Positions 14,861 to 23,541 of a DNA stretch of 39,474 nt are shown here, piece after piece. Source of the DNA: a virus. Location: the IMG/VR virus record IMGVR_UViG_3300044639_001363, positions 1 through 39,474 of that record; one strand, given 5' to 3'. Made by a program: the position numbers and the translations under genes. Each line of letters begins with the position of its first letter. The stretch's first letter is position 1. The notes below the pieces were generated by a model. It saw only the letters and a list, made by a program, of their open reading frames with translations. It ran no database searches and was not told the DNA's origin.

Positions 14861-16771
14861 ATGTCCACCAATCCTCTGAATGATATTTCCCGAGTTTATC
14901 TGGAACAGATCGCTGCTGTTGAAGAAGGTGTGAGACCTACTCCAGTTGATAAACCACTTGATAAAGCAGCGTTCAAAAAACGTAGAAGAAGTCTTGTCGG
15001 AAAAGAGAAAAGTGCAGAGGCAAGATCGAGAGGGCACGAAGGTAAAGAATGGTATAACAGTGGAAGAACTTATAGTCCTGATGAAGCAAAGAGAATGCGT
15101 TCAAAACTGGATGATGAAGAAAGAAGTACAAGACATCGTAGTGCTGTAGACCCTGAGGGTGATGATAGTAACTACTCTGCAGATAAAACAAAAAATCCAA
15201 AGAAACTCCGTAAGCAAAAAGCAATGGGAGAGTCTGCAGTTCCTGGAAAACCAGCAGAACGTCTTGGTGCAGTAAGTGCTATTCCAAAAAGTGAGCAAGA
15301 TGCTGCAAGAGAAAGAACCCTTGCAAAAGCTGCTGCAATCAGAGCAAAAAAAGGTATCACTCAAGAAGGTCTTGACCCTGTAGGTAAGGAAGATGCTGAT
15401 GTTGATAATGATGGTAAGAAGACCAAGAAAGATAAGTATCTTCTAAATCGCAGAGAAGCAATTGCTAAAGCAATTTCAACTCAAGAAGCACTAGACCCAG
15501 TAGGAAAAGAGGATTCTGACATTGATAATGATGGTAAGAAGACCAAGAAAGATAAGTATCTTCTAAATCGCAGAGAAGCAATTGCTAAAGCAATTTCAAC
15601 TCAAGAAGCACTAGACCCAGTAGGAAAAGAGGATTCTGACATTGATAATGATGGCGATGTAGATAAGTCGGACAAGTATCTTCATAAGCGTCGTAAGGCA
15701 ATTGGCAAAGCAATTGCAAAGGAGGGATATTCGAATTGGAGGCAAGATCTTTCCGAAGTAATTAAAGATACTGAAACCGAAAAGAAAATTACCGAAAAGA
15801 AAGTTAATAATAAAATTGTAATCAATCCAAAATTAGATCTTGGTGAAGCAGTAGAAGAAATGGGCGGAACTCTTCTTGAAATGGTAGAGATTGATGAAAT
15901 GGATTATATTCTTGAAAGTGTTTATGATGAACTTTTAGAAGAAGGATATGAGGAAGATGATATCGAAGAAGCGATTGAATATTCATTAACTGAAGCAAAA
16001 GTAACCTTCGGTCACGATACTGCTCCCGCAAAGAAGAGAAGTGGATTAATGACTGCTGCAAAAGCAAGACTTTCTTCTCTTAAGAAGTCTGCAAAACAGG
16101 CAGTAGCAACTGGAGCAAGGAAAGTTGCTAAAGGTGCATTGGGTGTTGCTCGTAAGATGGAATCTGGCGATAAAAAACCACGTACCGCAGCAAGAAAACC
16201 ATCAACTTATCGTGGTGCTGGTGTAGGAACAAAGGAAAAAGTAAGCAGTGGATCTTACAAAGCACCTGAGAAGAAGAAGACAGAACCAGTTTCTGATCCT
16301 TGGGAAGGCAGTTACAAAAAGTCTTCTGAGGTAAAAGCAAAACCTAAAAAAGCAGCTGCACCAAAAGCAAAGGCACCTGCAAAAAAGAAAAGAACTAGTA
16401 AGTTAGATGCTCTTCTTGCTGATGTTAGAAAAGAAGAAGTTCAACTTGCTGAAAAAACTCTGACTACTTCTGAAACCAAAAAGAAAGAAGAAATTGTAAA
16501 GTCAATGAAGGACAAGGCAGCAGACTTTGAGAAGAGATATCCTGGTCGTGGTAAAGAAGTAATGTATGCTACTGCCACTAAGATGGCCAAAAGGATGACT
16601 GAGCAGGCAATGGAACTTCAACCTAAAAATCAGTCACAACCACAACAAGATCCCAAAGCAAAGGTAGCAGTACAGAGAGCAAAGTCTGCAGAGATTAATA
16701 TTCTCCAAAAAAGACTTCAAGCAATTCGTCAAACACCAGCAGGAACAGCAGTTACTGGGATTGGAGGATGA
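14861..16771 (+). CDS. Large late repeat protein with DxDNDG motifs
   Basis: This 636-aa protein is extremely rich in Lys, Ala, Glu and Asp and opens [20 protein letters not shown]. Three repeats of about 40 residues (roughly 170-290) each contain LDPVGKED followed by D-x-D-N-D-G, then [17 protein letters not shown]. The D-x-D-x-D-G spacing resembles EF-hand/dockerin-type calcium loops. A later segment ([20 protein letters not shown]) resembles the acidic domain of the protein at 11709. A long Lys/Ala/Pro tract follows. The end ([18 protein letters not shown], then a [10 protein letters not shown] helix) is a module I recall from cyanophage virion proteins. It is probably a head-internal or structural protein; no enzyme motif is seen. 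Confidence 0.75.
   Translation: MSTNPLNDISRVYLEQIAAVEEGVRPTPVDKPLDKAAFKKRRRSLVGKEKSAEARSRGHEGKEWYNSGRTYSPDEAKRMRSKLDDEERSTRHRSAVDPEGDDSNYSADKTKNPKKLRKQKAMGESAVPGKPAERLGAVSAIPKSEQDAARERTLAKAAAIRAKKGITQEGLDPVGKEDADVDNDGKKTKKDKYLLNRREAIAKAISTQEALDPVGKEDSDIDNDGKKTKKDKYLLNRREAIAKAISTQEALDPVGKEDSDIDNDGDVDKSDKYLHKRRKAIGKAIAKEGYSNWRQDLSEVIKDTETEKKITEKKVNNKIVINPKLDLGEAVEEMGGTLLEMVEIDEMDYILESVYDELLEEGYEEDDIEEAIEYSLTEAKVTFGHDTAPAKKRSGLMTAAKARLSSLKKSAKQAVATGARKVAKGALGVARKMESGDKKPRTAARKPSTYRGAGVGTKEKVSSGSYKAPEKKKTEPVSDPWEGSYKKSSEVKAKPKKAAAPKAKAPAKKKRTSKLDALLADVRKEEVQLAEKTLTTSETKKKEEIVKSMKDKAADFEKRYPGRGKEVMYATATKMAKRMTEQAMELQPKNQSQPQQDPKAKVAVQRAKSAEINILQKRLQAIRQTPAGTAVTGIGG
15402..15654 (+). repeat. Near-perfect tandem duplication, 120-bp period
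   Basis: Bases 15402-15534 are identical to 15522-15654, a period of 120 bp (40 codons). A third, diverged copy of the coding unit runs on to about 15725. Such nucleotide identity implies a recent in-frame duplication inside the 636-aa gene. Confidence 0.95.
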
Positions 16772-16775
16772 TTTT

Positions 16776-16782
16776 CTAAATA
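16776..16782 (+). promoter_or_regulatory. Late promoter candidate (CTAAATA) with 5' hairpin
   Basis: CTAAATA lies 30 bases before the ATG at 16813. AGAGT (16782-16786) and ACTCT (16792-16796) can form a small hairpin immediately downstream, leaving the GGAGGT ribosome site (16803-16808) free. Confidence 0.65.
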
Positions 16783-16812
16783 GAGTTGGATACTCTCTAT
16801 ACGGAGGTCATT

Positions 16813-16986
16813 ATGGGTGCAGTAGTAGCAGTGGTAAAACCACTTTTAATTTCAATTGCAACACATCCAGCAGTTAAAAATCTTGTTCTCGACCTACTGA
16901 AAAAGTATGTTGATAGTACAGATAACAGCATTGATAATGTAGTTTATACTCTGGTTAAGGAAAAACTTTTTACTCCTGAAGTGTGA
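16813..16986 (+). CDS. 57-aa small hydrophobic late protein
   Basis: The ATG at 16813 is chosen because a strong ribosome site (GGAGGT) lies 5 bases upstream; a longer frame from 16786 has none. The product MGAVVAVVKPLLISIATHPA... has a hydrophobic N-terminal half (about 2-20), then a polar helix. It may be membrane-bound or a small virion protein. No family recognised. It overlaps the next ORF. Confidence 0.7.
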   Translation: MGAVVAVVKPLLISIATHPAVKNLVLDLLKKYVDSTDNSIDNVVYTLVKEKLFTPEV

Positions 16987-17147
16987 TTACCTGTTTTGTA
17001 ACTAACTGGGGAGTAACCATTGTCCTTGGTCTATTGTTAACTGCTTCAGAGTGGTTAGCAAAAACAAAAAGATTTGAGGAGAATGGTTTACTTGATTTAA
17101 CAACTAACTTTTTGAGAGTTGTTTTACGCAAAGGGGATCAAAAGTAA
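16983..17147 (+). CDS. 54-aa single-span membrane protein
   Basis: A GTG at 16983 overlaps the preceding TGA. The product MITCFVTNWGVTIVLGLLLTASEWLAKTKRFEENG... has one hydrophobic helix (about 9-21), then a charged tail with a second amphipathic helix (LLDLTTNFLRVVLRKG). Together with the preceding gene it forms a pair of tiny membrane-active late proteins; a holin-like role is possible but there is no direct support. The terminator at 17131 overlaps its end. Confidence 0.55.
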   Translation: MITCFVTNWGVTIVLGLLLTASEWLAKTKRFEENGLLDLTTNFLRVVLRKGDQK

Positions 17148-17161
17148 GGTCTCCTTTTTTT
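17131..17161 (+). terminator. Intrinsic terminator
   Basis: AAGGGGA (17131-17137) pairs with TCTCCTT (17150-17156) with one G-T pair, followed by a T-run to 17161. The T-run merges directly into the late promoter TATAAATA (17161). Confidence 0.75.
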
Positions 17162-17168
17162 ATAAATA
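17161..17168 (+). promoter_or_regulatory. Late promoter, perfect TATAAATA
   Basis: Exact T4-type late -10 abutting the preceding terminator, 35 bases before the virion protein ATG at 17204. Confidence 0.8.
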
Positions 17169-17203
17169 TCTTATAGCAAATAAAATTTTATCGGAAGACA
17201 GAC

Positions 17204-17728
17204 ATGGCACTCTGGGGAAACAATGATAATGTTGGTTCTGGCGGAATAGTATCTCTTAACTACTCCACCCTTATTGTAACTGGTTCTGGCACCACTTTTG
17301 GTAACGCTGGTGCGGCAAAAACCGGTGATGTAATCAGATTTGGTTTTCGTGGCACTGGTGGTACTTATTTTGGAGATGCTGTAATCGTAGGTATTGCTAG
17401 CACAACCCAATTAAGTATTGCATCCACTGCTGGTCTTAGTGGTGCTGCTATTGCTAATACTTCTTTCTATATCAGTGAACTTCCAAAATATACAGTTCTA
17501 GATGCTACATTTAGTCAAGCAGGTTACGGTGTAACTGACAAACAAGTTTATGGAATTTCCACTGATGGTGTTCCTGCAGCATATCGAGGATTTACTCATC
17601 AAGGTTGGGTAGGAATCACAACATATGTTGACTGCCAAGGAAACTTTAGAGTTAAGAGTGAAGTTTTAGTTGCGATGTCTGGTATTACTACTGGATCTGA
17701 CGGAATTTTATATCCAACTGCTAGATAA
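17204..17728 (+). CDS. Virion structural protein (MALWGNND family)
   Basis: This 174-aa protein opens MALWGNNDNVGSGG and is rich in Gly, Thr, Ser and Ala with beta-strand character (GSGTTFGNAG..TGDVIRFGFRG). Proteins with this opening recur in T4-like cyanophages as virion components, by my recollection; the exact position in the particle is not clear to me. A perfect late promoter precedes it. No Cys-rich or enzymatic motif is visible. Confidence 0.8.
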   Translation: MALWGNNDNVGSGGIVSLNYSTLIVTGSGTTFGNAGAAKTGDVIRFGFRGTGGTYFGDAVIVGIASTTQLSIASTAGLSGAAIANTSFYISELPKYTVLDATFSQAGYGVTDKQVYGISTDGVPAAYRGFTHQGWVGITTYVDCQGNFRVKSEVLVAMSGITTGSDGILYPTAR

Positions 17729-17735
17729 TTGACAT

Positions 17736-18128
17736 ATGATTTTTAATGAATTGAATGAGGATAATTTCCTCTTATTTGCAATTAAACATTATGAAAATCC
17801 TCAAGCGGTGACTAAAGAGGATTTTGAAAAAGATTTAAATCATTTCAAATATATTAAAAGACTTTTGAAACGATACAAGAATACGGGTGAGCTAAAAACT
17901 CACCTTCTTCTTAATCACTTTATTATTCTTTATAATATTTTTGGTGAAGCAACAACTCCAATGTTGTTCTTTAAGATTGAAAAGGATTTATGGTCCTCTA
18001 TGAAAAGTTTTATTATCTTTTTGAATAGACTTCCCGAATATCCAAAGTCTACCATACACGATATACAAGTTGATTTAAATTGTTTATCAGAACTTCAAAA
18101 AATCTACAATGGATCCCAAGAAACTTGA
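17736..18128 (+). CDS. Conserved hypothetical protein (DUF7207-like)
   Basis: This 130-aa protein opens MIFNELNEDNFLLFAIKHYENPQAVT and continues with KRLLKRYKNTGELKTHLLLNHFIILYN and TTPMLFFKIEKDLWSSMKSF. I recognise it as a widespread T4-like phage protein of unknown function found near virion genes. It is helical and has no signal or membrane segment. Its 3' end overlaps the next gene by 20 bases. Confidence 0.8.
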   Translation: MIFNELNEDNFLLFAIKHYENPQAVTKEDFEKDLNHFKYIKRLLKRYKNTGELKTHLLLNHFIILYNIFGEATTPMLFFKIEKDLWSSMKSFIIFLNRLPEYPKSTIHDIQVDLNCLSELQKIYNGSQET

Positions 18129-18324
18129 TAAAATTATTTCTATTGTGAGAGAGCAAATGGTAGCAAATGCACCAGGAACTCAAGGTGGGTTTTCTGGTTC
18201 TGCAGATCTAAAAGGACCTGTTGCTGGATTTGATCCTGTAATGGGAACAACAAGAAGAAAAGGTCCTCAAATTAAACTTCCACCAGGTTCTCGTAAACGT
18301 TGGCAGAGGAAACAAAATGTTTAA
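18109..18324 (+). CDS. Small basic protein, unknown function
   Basis: This 71-aa protein opens MDPKKLDKIISIVREQM, similar in tone to the MDPKELRGLLEAY start of the late protein at 11709. It then has a Gly-rich stretch (TQGGFSGSADLKGPVAGFDP) and a strongly basic C-terminus (RRKGPQIKLPPGSRKRWQRK). It may be a head-associated or nucleic-acid-binding protein; that is inference. It overlaps genes on both sides. Confidence 0.7.
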   Translation: MDPKKLDKIISIVREQMVANAPGTQGGFSGSADLKGPVAGFDPVMGTTRRKGPQIKLPPGSRKRWQRKQNV

Positions 18325-18730
18325 CCCATCATCAACAGAAACAAAAATAGCTCTACTTGAAGAGCGCATTAATGTTTACGAGCAGATGATGGAACGCATT
18401 GATACTGCGATTCAAAAGATTGGTGAGACGAGTCAAAATATCAGTCAAATGCTTGCTGTTCATAATGAAAAGATTGAGCAATGTAATAGAACAGATAATA
18501 TTATTGTTAAGATGATTGAAGATATCAAAGAATCTTCAAAAGTACAACACGAAGCAATTAGTAAAGAACTTGGAGAAAGAATAGAAAAGGTTGAAGAAAA
18601 AGTAGAATCACTATCAAAATTTAGGTGGATGGCTGCAGGAGTAGTCGCCATTACTTTAATTTTTGCACCAGTTATTACAAACTTTATTTCAAATAATTTT
18701 TCATCTCACGTAGAAGAGATAAAGAAATAA
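18317..18730 (+). CDS. Coiled-coil protein with C-terminal membrane anchor
   Basis: This 137-aa protein has a long heptad-like helix (about residues 8-100), then a hydrophobic span WMAAGVVAITLIFAPVITNF (about 104-123) and a short polar tail. The topology (long soluble coiled coil, C-terminal anchor) is seen in several phage membrane and lysis accessory proteins, but no family is recognised. It is the last gene of the late block before the primase segment. Confidence 0.75.
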   Translation: MFNPSSTETKIALLEERINVYEQMMERIDTAIQKIGETSQNISQMLAVHNEKIEQCNRTDNIIVKMIEDIKESSKVQHEAISKELGERIEKVEEKVESLSKFRWMAAGVVAITLIFAPVITNFISNNFSSHVEEIKK

Positions 18731-18733
18731 ATA
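18726..18733 (+). promoter_or_regulatory. Possible late promoter (AATAAATA)
   Basis: AATAAATA overlaps the previous TAA stop, so chance is likely to contribute. It has the same layout as others here: motif, then hairpin (18735-18769), then a small ORF. Confidence 0.4.
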
Positions 18734-18734
18734 A

Positions 18735-18769
18735 TTGAGTGTTGGCATAAGATGCCAATGAAAACTCAA
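18735..18769 (+). other. Two-part stem-loop
   Basis: TTGGCAT (18742-18748) pairs with ATGCCAA (18752-18758) across AAG, and TTGAGT (18735-18740) pairs with ACTCAA (18764-18769). There is no T-run, so it is not a standard terminator. It includes the ATG of the 35-aa ORF and could control its translation. Confidence 0.6.
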
Positions 18770-18865
18770 AAGAAAGTAACTCTGTATACCCTACAAAAGG
18801 CAACCAATTCAGTCATTAAGTGGACCGCAATAATGACTGCTCTCTGCCTTGACAAAGCACGTTAA
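18758..18865 (+). CDS. Possible 35-aa basic peptide
   Basis: The ORF encodes MKTQKKVTLYTLQKATNSVIKWTAIMTALCLDKAR. Its start codon lies in the hairpin at 18735-18769 and its 3' end overlaps the primase promoter. It has a weakly hydrophobic C-terminal half. Its length and lack of homology make it uncertain; it is kept because it fills an otherwise empty 160-base gap. Confidence 0.35.
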   Translation: MKTQKKVTLYTLQKATNSVIKWTAIMTALCLDKAR

Positions 18866-18876
18866 TCTGGTAGAAT
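18849..18876 (+). promoter_or_regulatory. Sigma70-type promoter TTGACA-N16-TAGAAT for the primase operon
   Basis: -35 TTGACA (18849-18854), 16-base spacer, -10 TAGAAT (18871-18876). The start point would be near 18883, about 18 bases before the primase ATG. It likely drives gp61-nrdA-nrdB. Confidence 0.8.
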
Positions 18877-18900
18877 AGATCCACAGGTTAATGTTTGTTT

Positions 18901-19869
18901 ATGGACTTTGTTGATGTAAAATACATCAATTTGATATCTTCTCGTTTTCAAAAATTCAAGAAGGTAAAAAATAATCTTTACAATTTTCGTTGTCCGATTT
19001 GTGGCGACTCTCAAAAAAATAAAAATAAGGCACGAGGATATCTGTATCAAGTAAAAAACAATACAAACTTTAAGTGCCATAATTGTGGTGTTAATGTTTC
19101 TTTCAATAATTTTCTCAAGCAGATAGACTCTGTAATTTACAAACAATATACTTTTGAGAAATTTAAAGACGGAAAGACTGGTAGAAACTTCACTGTTGAA
19201 GAACCAGTGTTTAATTTTGAGACACCAAAGTTTAAACCAAAATTAGATTTACCAAAAGCATCAGAAAATTCTGATGCAAACGAATACTTGATAAAGCGAA
19301 AGTTAAACCCACATAACTATTATTACGCCGAAAAATTCAAGTCGTGGACCAACTCATTAAAAGAAGTCTTCGATGATACTACTAAAGATGAACCTAGGAT
19401 TATTATTCCTTTGTTCTATCAAGATACCCTTGTTGGATTTCAAGGCAGAGCACTTGGTCCAAACAAGATTAAATACATCACCGTAATGTTGAATGATGAT
19501 GCACCAAAAATCTATGGACTCGATGAAGTTCAAAACGAAAAAACTGTATACATCACAGAAGGTCCCTTCGACTCAACTTTCATTCCAAACTCTATTGCTT
19601 TGTGCGGCGCTGATGGTGATGTCAGTAAGTGGGGCATTCATGATTGTGTTTGGATATATGATAACGAACCGCGTAATCGAGAAATCCTATCAAGAATTTC
19701 CCGTATTATCGAAGTGGGACAAAAAGTTGTCATCTGGCCTTCAACAATAAGGGAAAAGGATATTAATGATATGGTTTTGTCTGGACTGGATGTTCAGTCT
19801 GTGATAGAATCAAACACATATTCTGGTTTAGAAGCAAAACTTAAATTTACTACCTGGAAGAAAATATGA
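18901..19869 (+). CDS. 61: DNA primase, gp61-like
   Basis: This 322-aa primase makes RNA primers for lagging-strand synthesis with the gp41 helicase. A zinc-binding domain is visible (CPIC at C31/C34 and CHNC at C59/C62). The TOPRIM core follows: VYITEGPFDST, with its conserved glutamate, then ALCGADGD and WIYDNEPRN. The ATG at 18901 is chosen over an in-frame TTG at 18895. Length is near T4 gp61 (342 aa). The stop overlaps the nrdA ATG. Confidence 0.93.
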   Translation: MDFVDVKYINLISSRFQKFKKVKNNLYNFRCPICGDSQKNKNKARGYLYQVKNNTNFKCHNCGVNVSFNNFLKQIDSVIYKQYTFEKFKDGKTGRNFTVEEPVFNFETPKFKPKLDLPKASENSDANEYLIKRKLNPHNYYYAEKFKSWTNSLKEVFDDTTKDEPRIIIPLFYQDTLVGFQGRALGPNKIKYITVMLNDDAPKIYGLDEVQNEKTVYITEGPFDSTFIPNSIALCGADGDVSKWGIHDCVWIYDNEPRNREILSRISRIIEVGQKVVIWPSTIREKDINDMVLSGLDVQSVIESNTYSGLEAKLKFTTWKKI

Positions 19870-22163
19870 GTAACGGCACCAAAGTTAAAAAGCGCGACGG
19901 ACGAATTGAATCTCTTGATTTAGAGAAGATGCATCTAATGGTTGAAGAAGCGTGTAAGGGTCTTGCAGGCGTCTCTGCGAGTCAAGTTGAGATGCAATCG
20001 GGCATCCAATTCTATGATGGTATCACCACCGCAGAGATTCAAGAGATTCTGATTCGTTCTGCTTCTGACCTGATTGATTTGGATCATCCAAATTATCAAT
20101 ATGTTGCTGCTCGCTTGTTGCTATTCTCTGTTCGTAAACAACTTTATGGGAAGATGAAAGAACTTCCTACTTTAGAGCAACACATTATTGAGTGTGTTTC
20201 TGTTGAAGTTTACGATAGCGATATTTACACCAAATATTCTCAGGAAGAAATTACAAAAGCGGATAGTTTCATTGATCATGATCGTGACTATCTTTTCACT
20301 TATGCAGGTTTACGTCAAGTAGTTGACAAGTATCTGGTACAAGATAGAAGCGGTGGTGGTGTATATGAAACTCCACAATTTATGTACATGATGATTGCAC
20401 TGACTATCTTTGCAGAGTATCCTAAAGAAACCAGAATGTCATACGTAAGGAGATACTATGACGCAATCTCAAAACACAAAATCAACATTCCTACACCAAT
20501 CATGGCAGGTGTTAGAACCCCACTTCGCCAATTTGCAAGTTGCGTTCTTGTTGATGTTGATGACACCCTCGATAGCATCTTCAGTTCTGATATGGCAATT
20601 GGTCGGTATGTTGCTCAAAGAGCAGGAATTGGTATCAATGCAGGTCGCATCAGGGGTATCAACAGTAAAATCCGTGGCGGTGAAGTGCAGCATACAGGTG
20701 TTGTCCCATTCCTCAAAAAGTTTGAAGCAACTGTCAGATGTTGTACACAAAACGGGATTCGCGGTGGAAGTGCTACTGTTCACTTTCCAATCTGGCACCA
20801 AGAAATAGAAGATATTCTAGTTCTTAAAAACAATAAAGGAACGGAGGATAATCGTGTTCGTAAACTTGATTACAGCATCCAAATCAGCAAACTTTTTTAT
20901 GAAAGGTTTATTCAAGATGGTGAGATTACGCTTTTCTCCCCACATGATGTCCCTGGACTTTATGATCGCTTTGGACTCCCTGGTTTTGATGAGCTCTACT
21001 GTGCATATGAAAAAGATTCGTCCATTAAGAAAAAAACTATTAAGGCACAAGAACTCATTCTTAACTTACTCAAGGAACGTGCGGAAACGGGTCGTGTCTA
21101 CATTATGAACATAGATCATTGCAATTCTCACTCTTCCTTCAAGGATAAAGTTGAGATGAGCAATTTGTGCCAAGAAATTACTCTTCCCACATATCCCATT
21201 CAGCACATTGATGACACTCATGGAGAGATTGCACTCTGCATTCTTTCTGCTATCAATGTTGGTAAAGTGAAATCGGATGAAGAACTTGAGGAACTTTGTG
21301 AACTTTCGGTACGTGGTCTTGATGAATTGATTGACTATCAAAAGTACCCTGTAGCAGCAGCAGAAATCGCCACCAAGGCGCGTCGTTCTCTTGGTATAGG
21401 ATTTATTGGTCTTGCTCACTATTTGGCAAAACTTGGGTACAAATATGGATCTCAAGAAGCTTGGGATGCTGTTCATGGACTTTCTGAATCTTTCCAATAT
21501 TATCTCCTGAAAGCATCTAACCAACTTGCAAAAGAAAAGGGATACTGTGAATATTTTGGACGCACAAAGTATGCAGATGGGATTCTTCCTATCGATACAT
21601 ACAAGAAGGATGTAGATGAAATTTCTTCTATCAAATTAGAACATGATTGGGAAAGTCTTAGAGCATCAATCTTGGAACACGGTCTCAGGCACTCAACACT
21701 GTCCGCACAGATGCCATCGGAGAGCAGTTCCGTTGTGTCAAACGCAACCAATGGAATCGAACCACCTAGAGATTACTTGTCCGTTAAGAAATCAAAGAAA
21801 GGACCACTTAAGCAAATTGTTCCTCAATATCATACCCTTAAGAATAATTACACGCTTCTTTGGGATATGCCTAGCAATACTGGTTATATTAATATTGTCG
21901 CAGTTATGCAAAAGTTCTTCGATCAAGCGATTTCTGGAAACTGGTCCTATAATCCAGAAAATTATGACAACAATGAAGTTCCTACTTCAGTGATGGCAAA
22001 TGACTTTTTGACTACATACAAGTATGGGTGGAAAACTTCTTACTACCAAAACACTTATGATATTAAAACTGATGAGGTAGTAGAAGAGAAACCTAATCTT
22101 CAAGATTTGCTAGGTGAGTTAAGTTCAGTAGAGGAGGGAGAGTGTGAATCCTGTGCAGTTTAA
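19866..22163 (+). CDS. nrdA: Ribonucleotide reductase class I alpha subunit (NrdA)
   Basis: This 765-aa catalytic subunit reduces ribonucleoside diphosphates to deoxynucleotides. An N-terminal ATP-cone-like segment (VKKRDGRIESLDLEKMHLMV) is present. C226 (FASCVL) corresponds to the first redox cysteine. N433-L-C435-Q-E437 matches the catalytic N-x-C-x-E. A C-terminal CESC pair (C760/C763) serves re-reduction. No intron or homing insertion interrupts it. The 3' end overlaps nrdB by 20 bases. Confidence 0.97.
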   Translation: MSNGTKVKKRDGRIESLDLEKMHLMVEEACKGLAGVSASQVEMQSGIQFYDGITTAEIQEILIRSASDLIDLDHPNYQYVAARLLLFSVRKQLYGKMKELPTLEQHIIECVSVEVYDSDIYTKYSQEEITKADSFIDHDRDYLFTYAGLRQVVDKYLVQDRSGGGVYETPQFMYMMIALTIFAEYPKETRMSYVRRYYDAISKHKINIPTPIMAGVRTPLRQFASCVLVDVDDTLDSIFSSDMAIGRYVAQRAGIGINAGRIRGINSKIRGGEVQHTGVVPFLKKFEATVRCCTQNGIRGGSATVHFPIWHQEIEDILVLKNNKGTEDNRVRKLDYSIQISKLFYERFIQDGEITLFSPHDVPGLYDRFGLPGFDELYCAYEKDSSIKKKTIKAQELILNLLKERAETGRVYIMNIDHCNSHSSFKDKVEMSNLCQEITLPTYPIQHIDDTHGEIALCILSAINVGKVKSDEELEELCELSVRGLDELIDYQKYPVAAAEIATKARRSLGIGFIGLAHYLAKLGYKYGSQEAWDAVHGLSESFQYYLLKASNQLAKEKGYCEYFGRTKYADGILPIDTYKKDVDEISSIKLEHDWESLRASILEHGLRHSTLSAQMPSESSSVVSNATNGIEPPRDYLSVKKSKKGPLKQIVPQYHTLKNNYTLLWDMPSNTGYINIVAVMQKFFDQAISGNWSYNPENYDNNEVPTSVMANDFLTTYKYGWKTSYYQNTYDIKTDEVVEEKPNLQDLLGELSSVEEGECESCAV

Positions 22164-23334
22164 GATTTCTTCCGTAGAAGAACCACAAATGAATATTAAA
22201 GGAATGACCGTATTCAATACGGAAAAAGTGGATACTAAAAAGCAACCAATGTTTTTTGGAAAACCACTTGGAGTTCAAAGATATGATTCATACAAATATC
22301 CAGTCTTCGACAAACTAACGACCCAACAACTTGGATACTTCTGGAGACCCGAAGAGGTATCTCTCCAGAAGGATCGTGGTGACTATCAAACATTACGTCC
22401 TGAACAAAAGCATATCTATACTTCTAATCTGAAGTATCAAATTATGCTTGATTCTGTTCAAGGTCGTGGTCCTGGTATGGCATTTATTCCATACTGCTCA
22501 CTTCCTGAATTGGAAGCGTGTATGGAAGTGTGGGGATTTATGGAGATGATCCATAGTCGCTCATACACATATATTATCAAAAATGTTTATTCGGATCCAT
22601 CCGAAGTGTTTGATACAATCATTGGCGATGAACGTCTTCTGGAACGTGCTAGAAGCGTTACAGAGTCATATGATGACTTTATTCAGTCTGCACAAAGTTA
22701 TGGTACATCTAATGATTGGATGTATAGACTTGAAGGAGTAAACACTGCAAAGGAAACACTCAATGATGTCAAACGAAAACTGTACAGAGCAGTCGCAAAC
22801 GTTAACATTCTTGAAGGTATTCGGTTCTACGTTAGTTTTGCTTGTAGTTTCGCCTTTGGTGAACTTAAGCTTATGGAAGGATCAGCTAAGATCATCTCTC
22901 TTATCGCAAGAGACGAAAACCAACATCTAGCACTTACTCAAAATATTTTGAATAAGTGGAGAGAGGGCGACGATCCTGAAATGCAACAAATTGCAAAAGA
23001 AGAAGAAGAATGGGTTTATGCAATGTTTGATCGCGCTGTAAACGAAGAAAAGAAATGGGCAGATTATCTGTTCAAAGATGGCAGCATGATCGGACTCAAT
23101 GACAAGTTGTTACAACAATATGTTGAATGGATTGCAAACCGTAGACTAAAAGCAATCGGTCTTAAACCGCAGTATGATATTTCAGCAAATAATAATCCAC
23201 TACCTTGGACTCAGCACTGGATTTCCTCTAAAGGTCTCCAGGTTGCTCCCCAGGAAACCGAAGTAGAAAGTTATGTAGTCGGTGGAATTAAACAAGATGT
23301 GAAAAAAGACACATTTAGTGGTTTTAAATTGTAA
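22144..23334 (+). CDS. nrdB: Ribonucleotide reductase class I beta subunit (NrdB)
   Basis: This 396-aa subunit holds the di-iron/tyrosyl radical cofactor used by NrdA. Metal-ligand blocks are visible: EACMEVWGFMEMIHSRSYTYI (ExxH with the radical-site Tyr after it) and LIARDENQHLALT (ExxH). The GTG at 22144 is listed because it overlaps nrdA; an ATG at 22189 (MNIKGMTVFNTEKVD) is an equally plausible start and fits the usual family N-terminus better. It is followed by a terminator hairpin. Confidence 0.95.
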   Translation: MNPVQFKISSVEEPQMNIKGMTVFNTEKVDTKKQPMFFGKPLGVQRYDSYKYPVFDKLTTQQLGYFWRPEEVSLQKDRGDYQTLRPEQKHIYTSNLKYQIMLDSVQGRGPGMAFIPYCSLPELEACMEVWGFMEMIHSRSYTYIIKNVYSDPSEVFDTIIGDERLLERARSVTESYDDFIQSAQSYGTSNDWMYRLEGVNTAKETLNDVKRKLYRAVANVNILEGIRFYVSFACSFAFGELKLMEGSAKIISLIARDENQHLALTQNILNKWREGDDPEMQQIAKEEEEWVYAMFDRAVNEEKKWADYLFKDGSMIGLNDKLLQQYVEWIANRRLKAIGLKPQYDISANNNPLPWTQHWISSKGLQVAPQETEVESYVVGGIKQDVKKDTFSGFKL

Positions 23335-23355
23335 CAATCAATTTAAAATTTATAG

Positions 23356-23385
23356 ATAGAGGAGGTAATACTCCTCTATTTTTTT
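23356..23385 (+). terminator. Terminator-like hairpin directly before an ATG
   Basis: ATAGAGGAG (23356-23364) pairs with CTCCTCTAT (23371-23379) across GTAATA, followed by six T and then the ATG at 23386. The 5' arm contains AGGAGGT, the likely ribosome site, so folding would also hide it. The same layout recurs at 24941-24967. Confidence 0.8.
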
Positions 23386-23541
23386 ATGATTCATATCACA
23401 GACATTTATTCTTTAAAAGCAAAAGTAGAAAAACTTAAATTTAAGTTGGACGAAGAATCAATATCATCCCATGAGAAATGGATTGCTAATAAATATCTGA
23501 ATCATGTTTTAGATTATATTGATGAGTTGCGATTACGATAA
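23386..23541 (+). CDS. 51-aa small protein after nrdB
   Basis: The ORF encodes MIHITDIYSLKAKVEKLKFKLDEES... with two helices ending YLNHVLDYIDELRLR. It is well formed, lacks Cys, and overlaps the next gene by 20 bases. The hairpin with T-run sits immediately upstream, so its translation may depend on read-through and hairpin melting. No family recognised. Confidence 0.6.
   Translation: MIHITDIYSLKAKVEKLKFKLDEESISSHEKWIANKYLNHVLDYIDELRLR

Noticed and set aside
17727-17755. TTGACA near the end of the virion protein gene
   Set aside because: No acceptable -10 lies 16-18 bases downstream; TATGAT is immediately adjacent instead.
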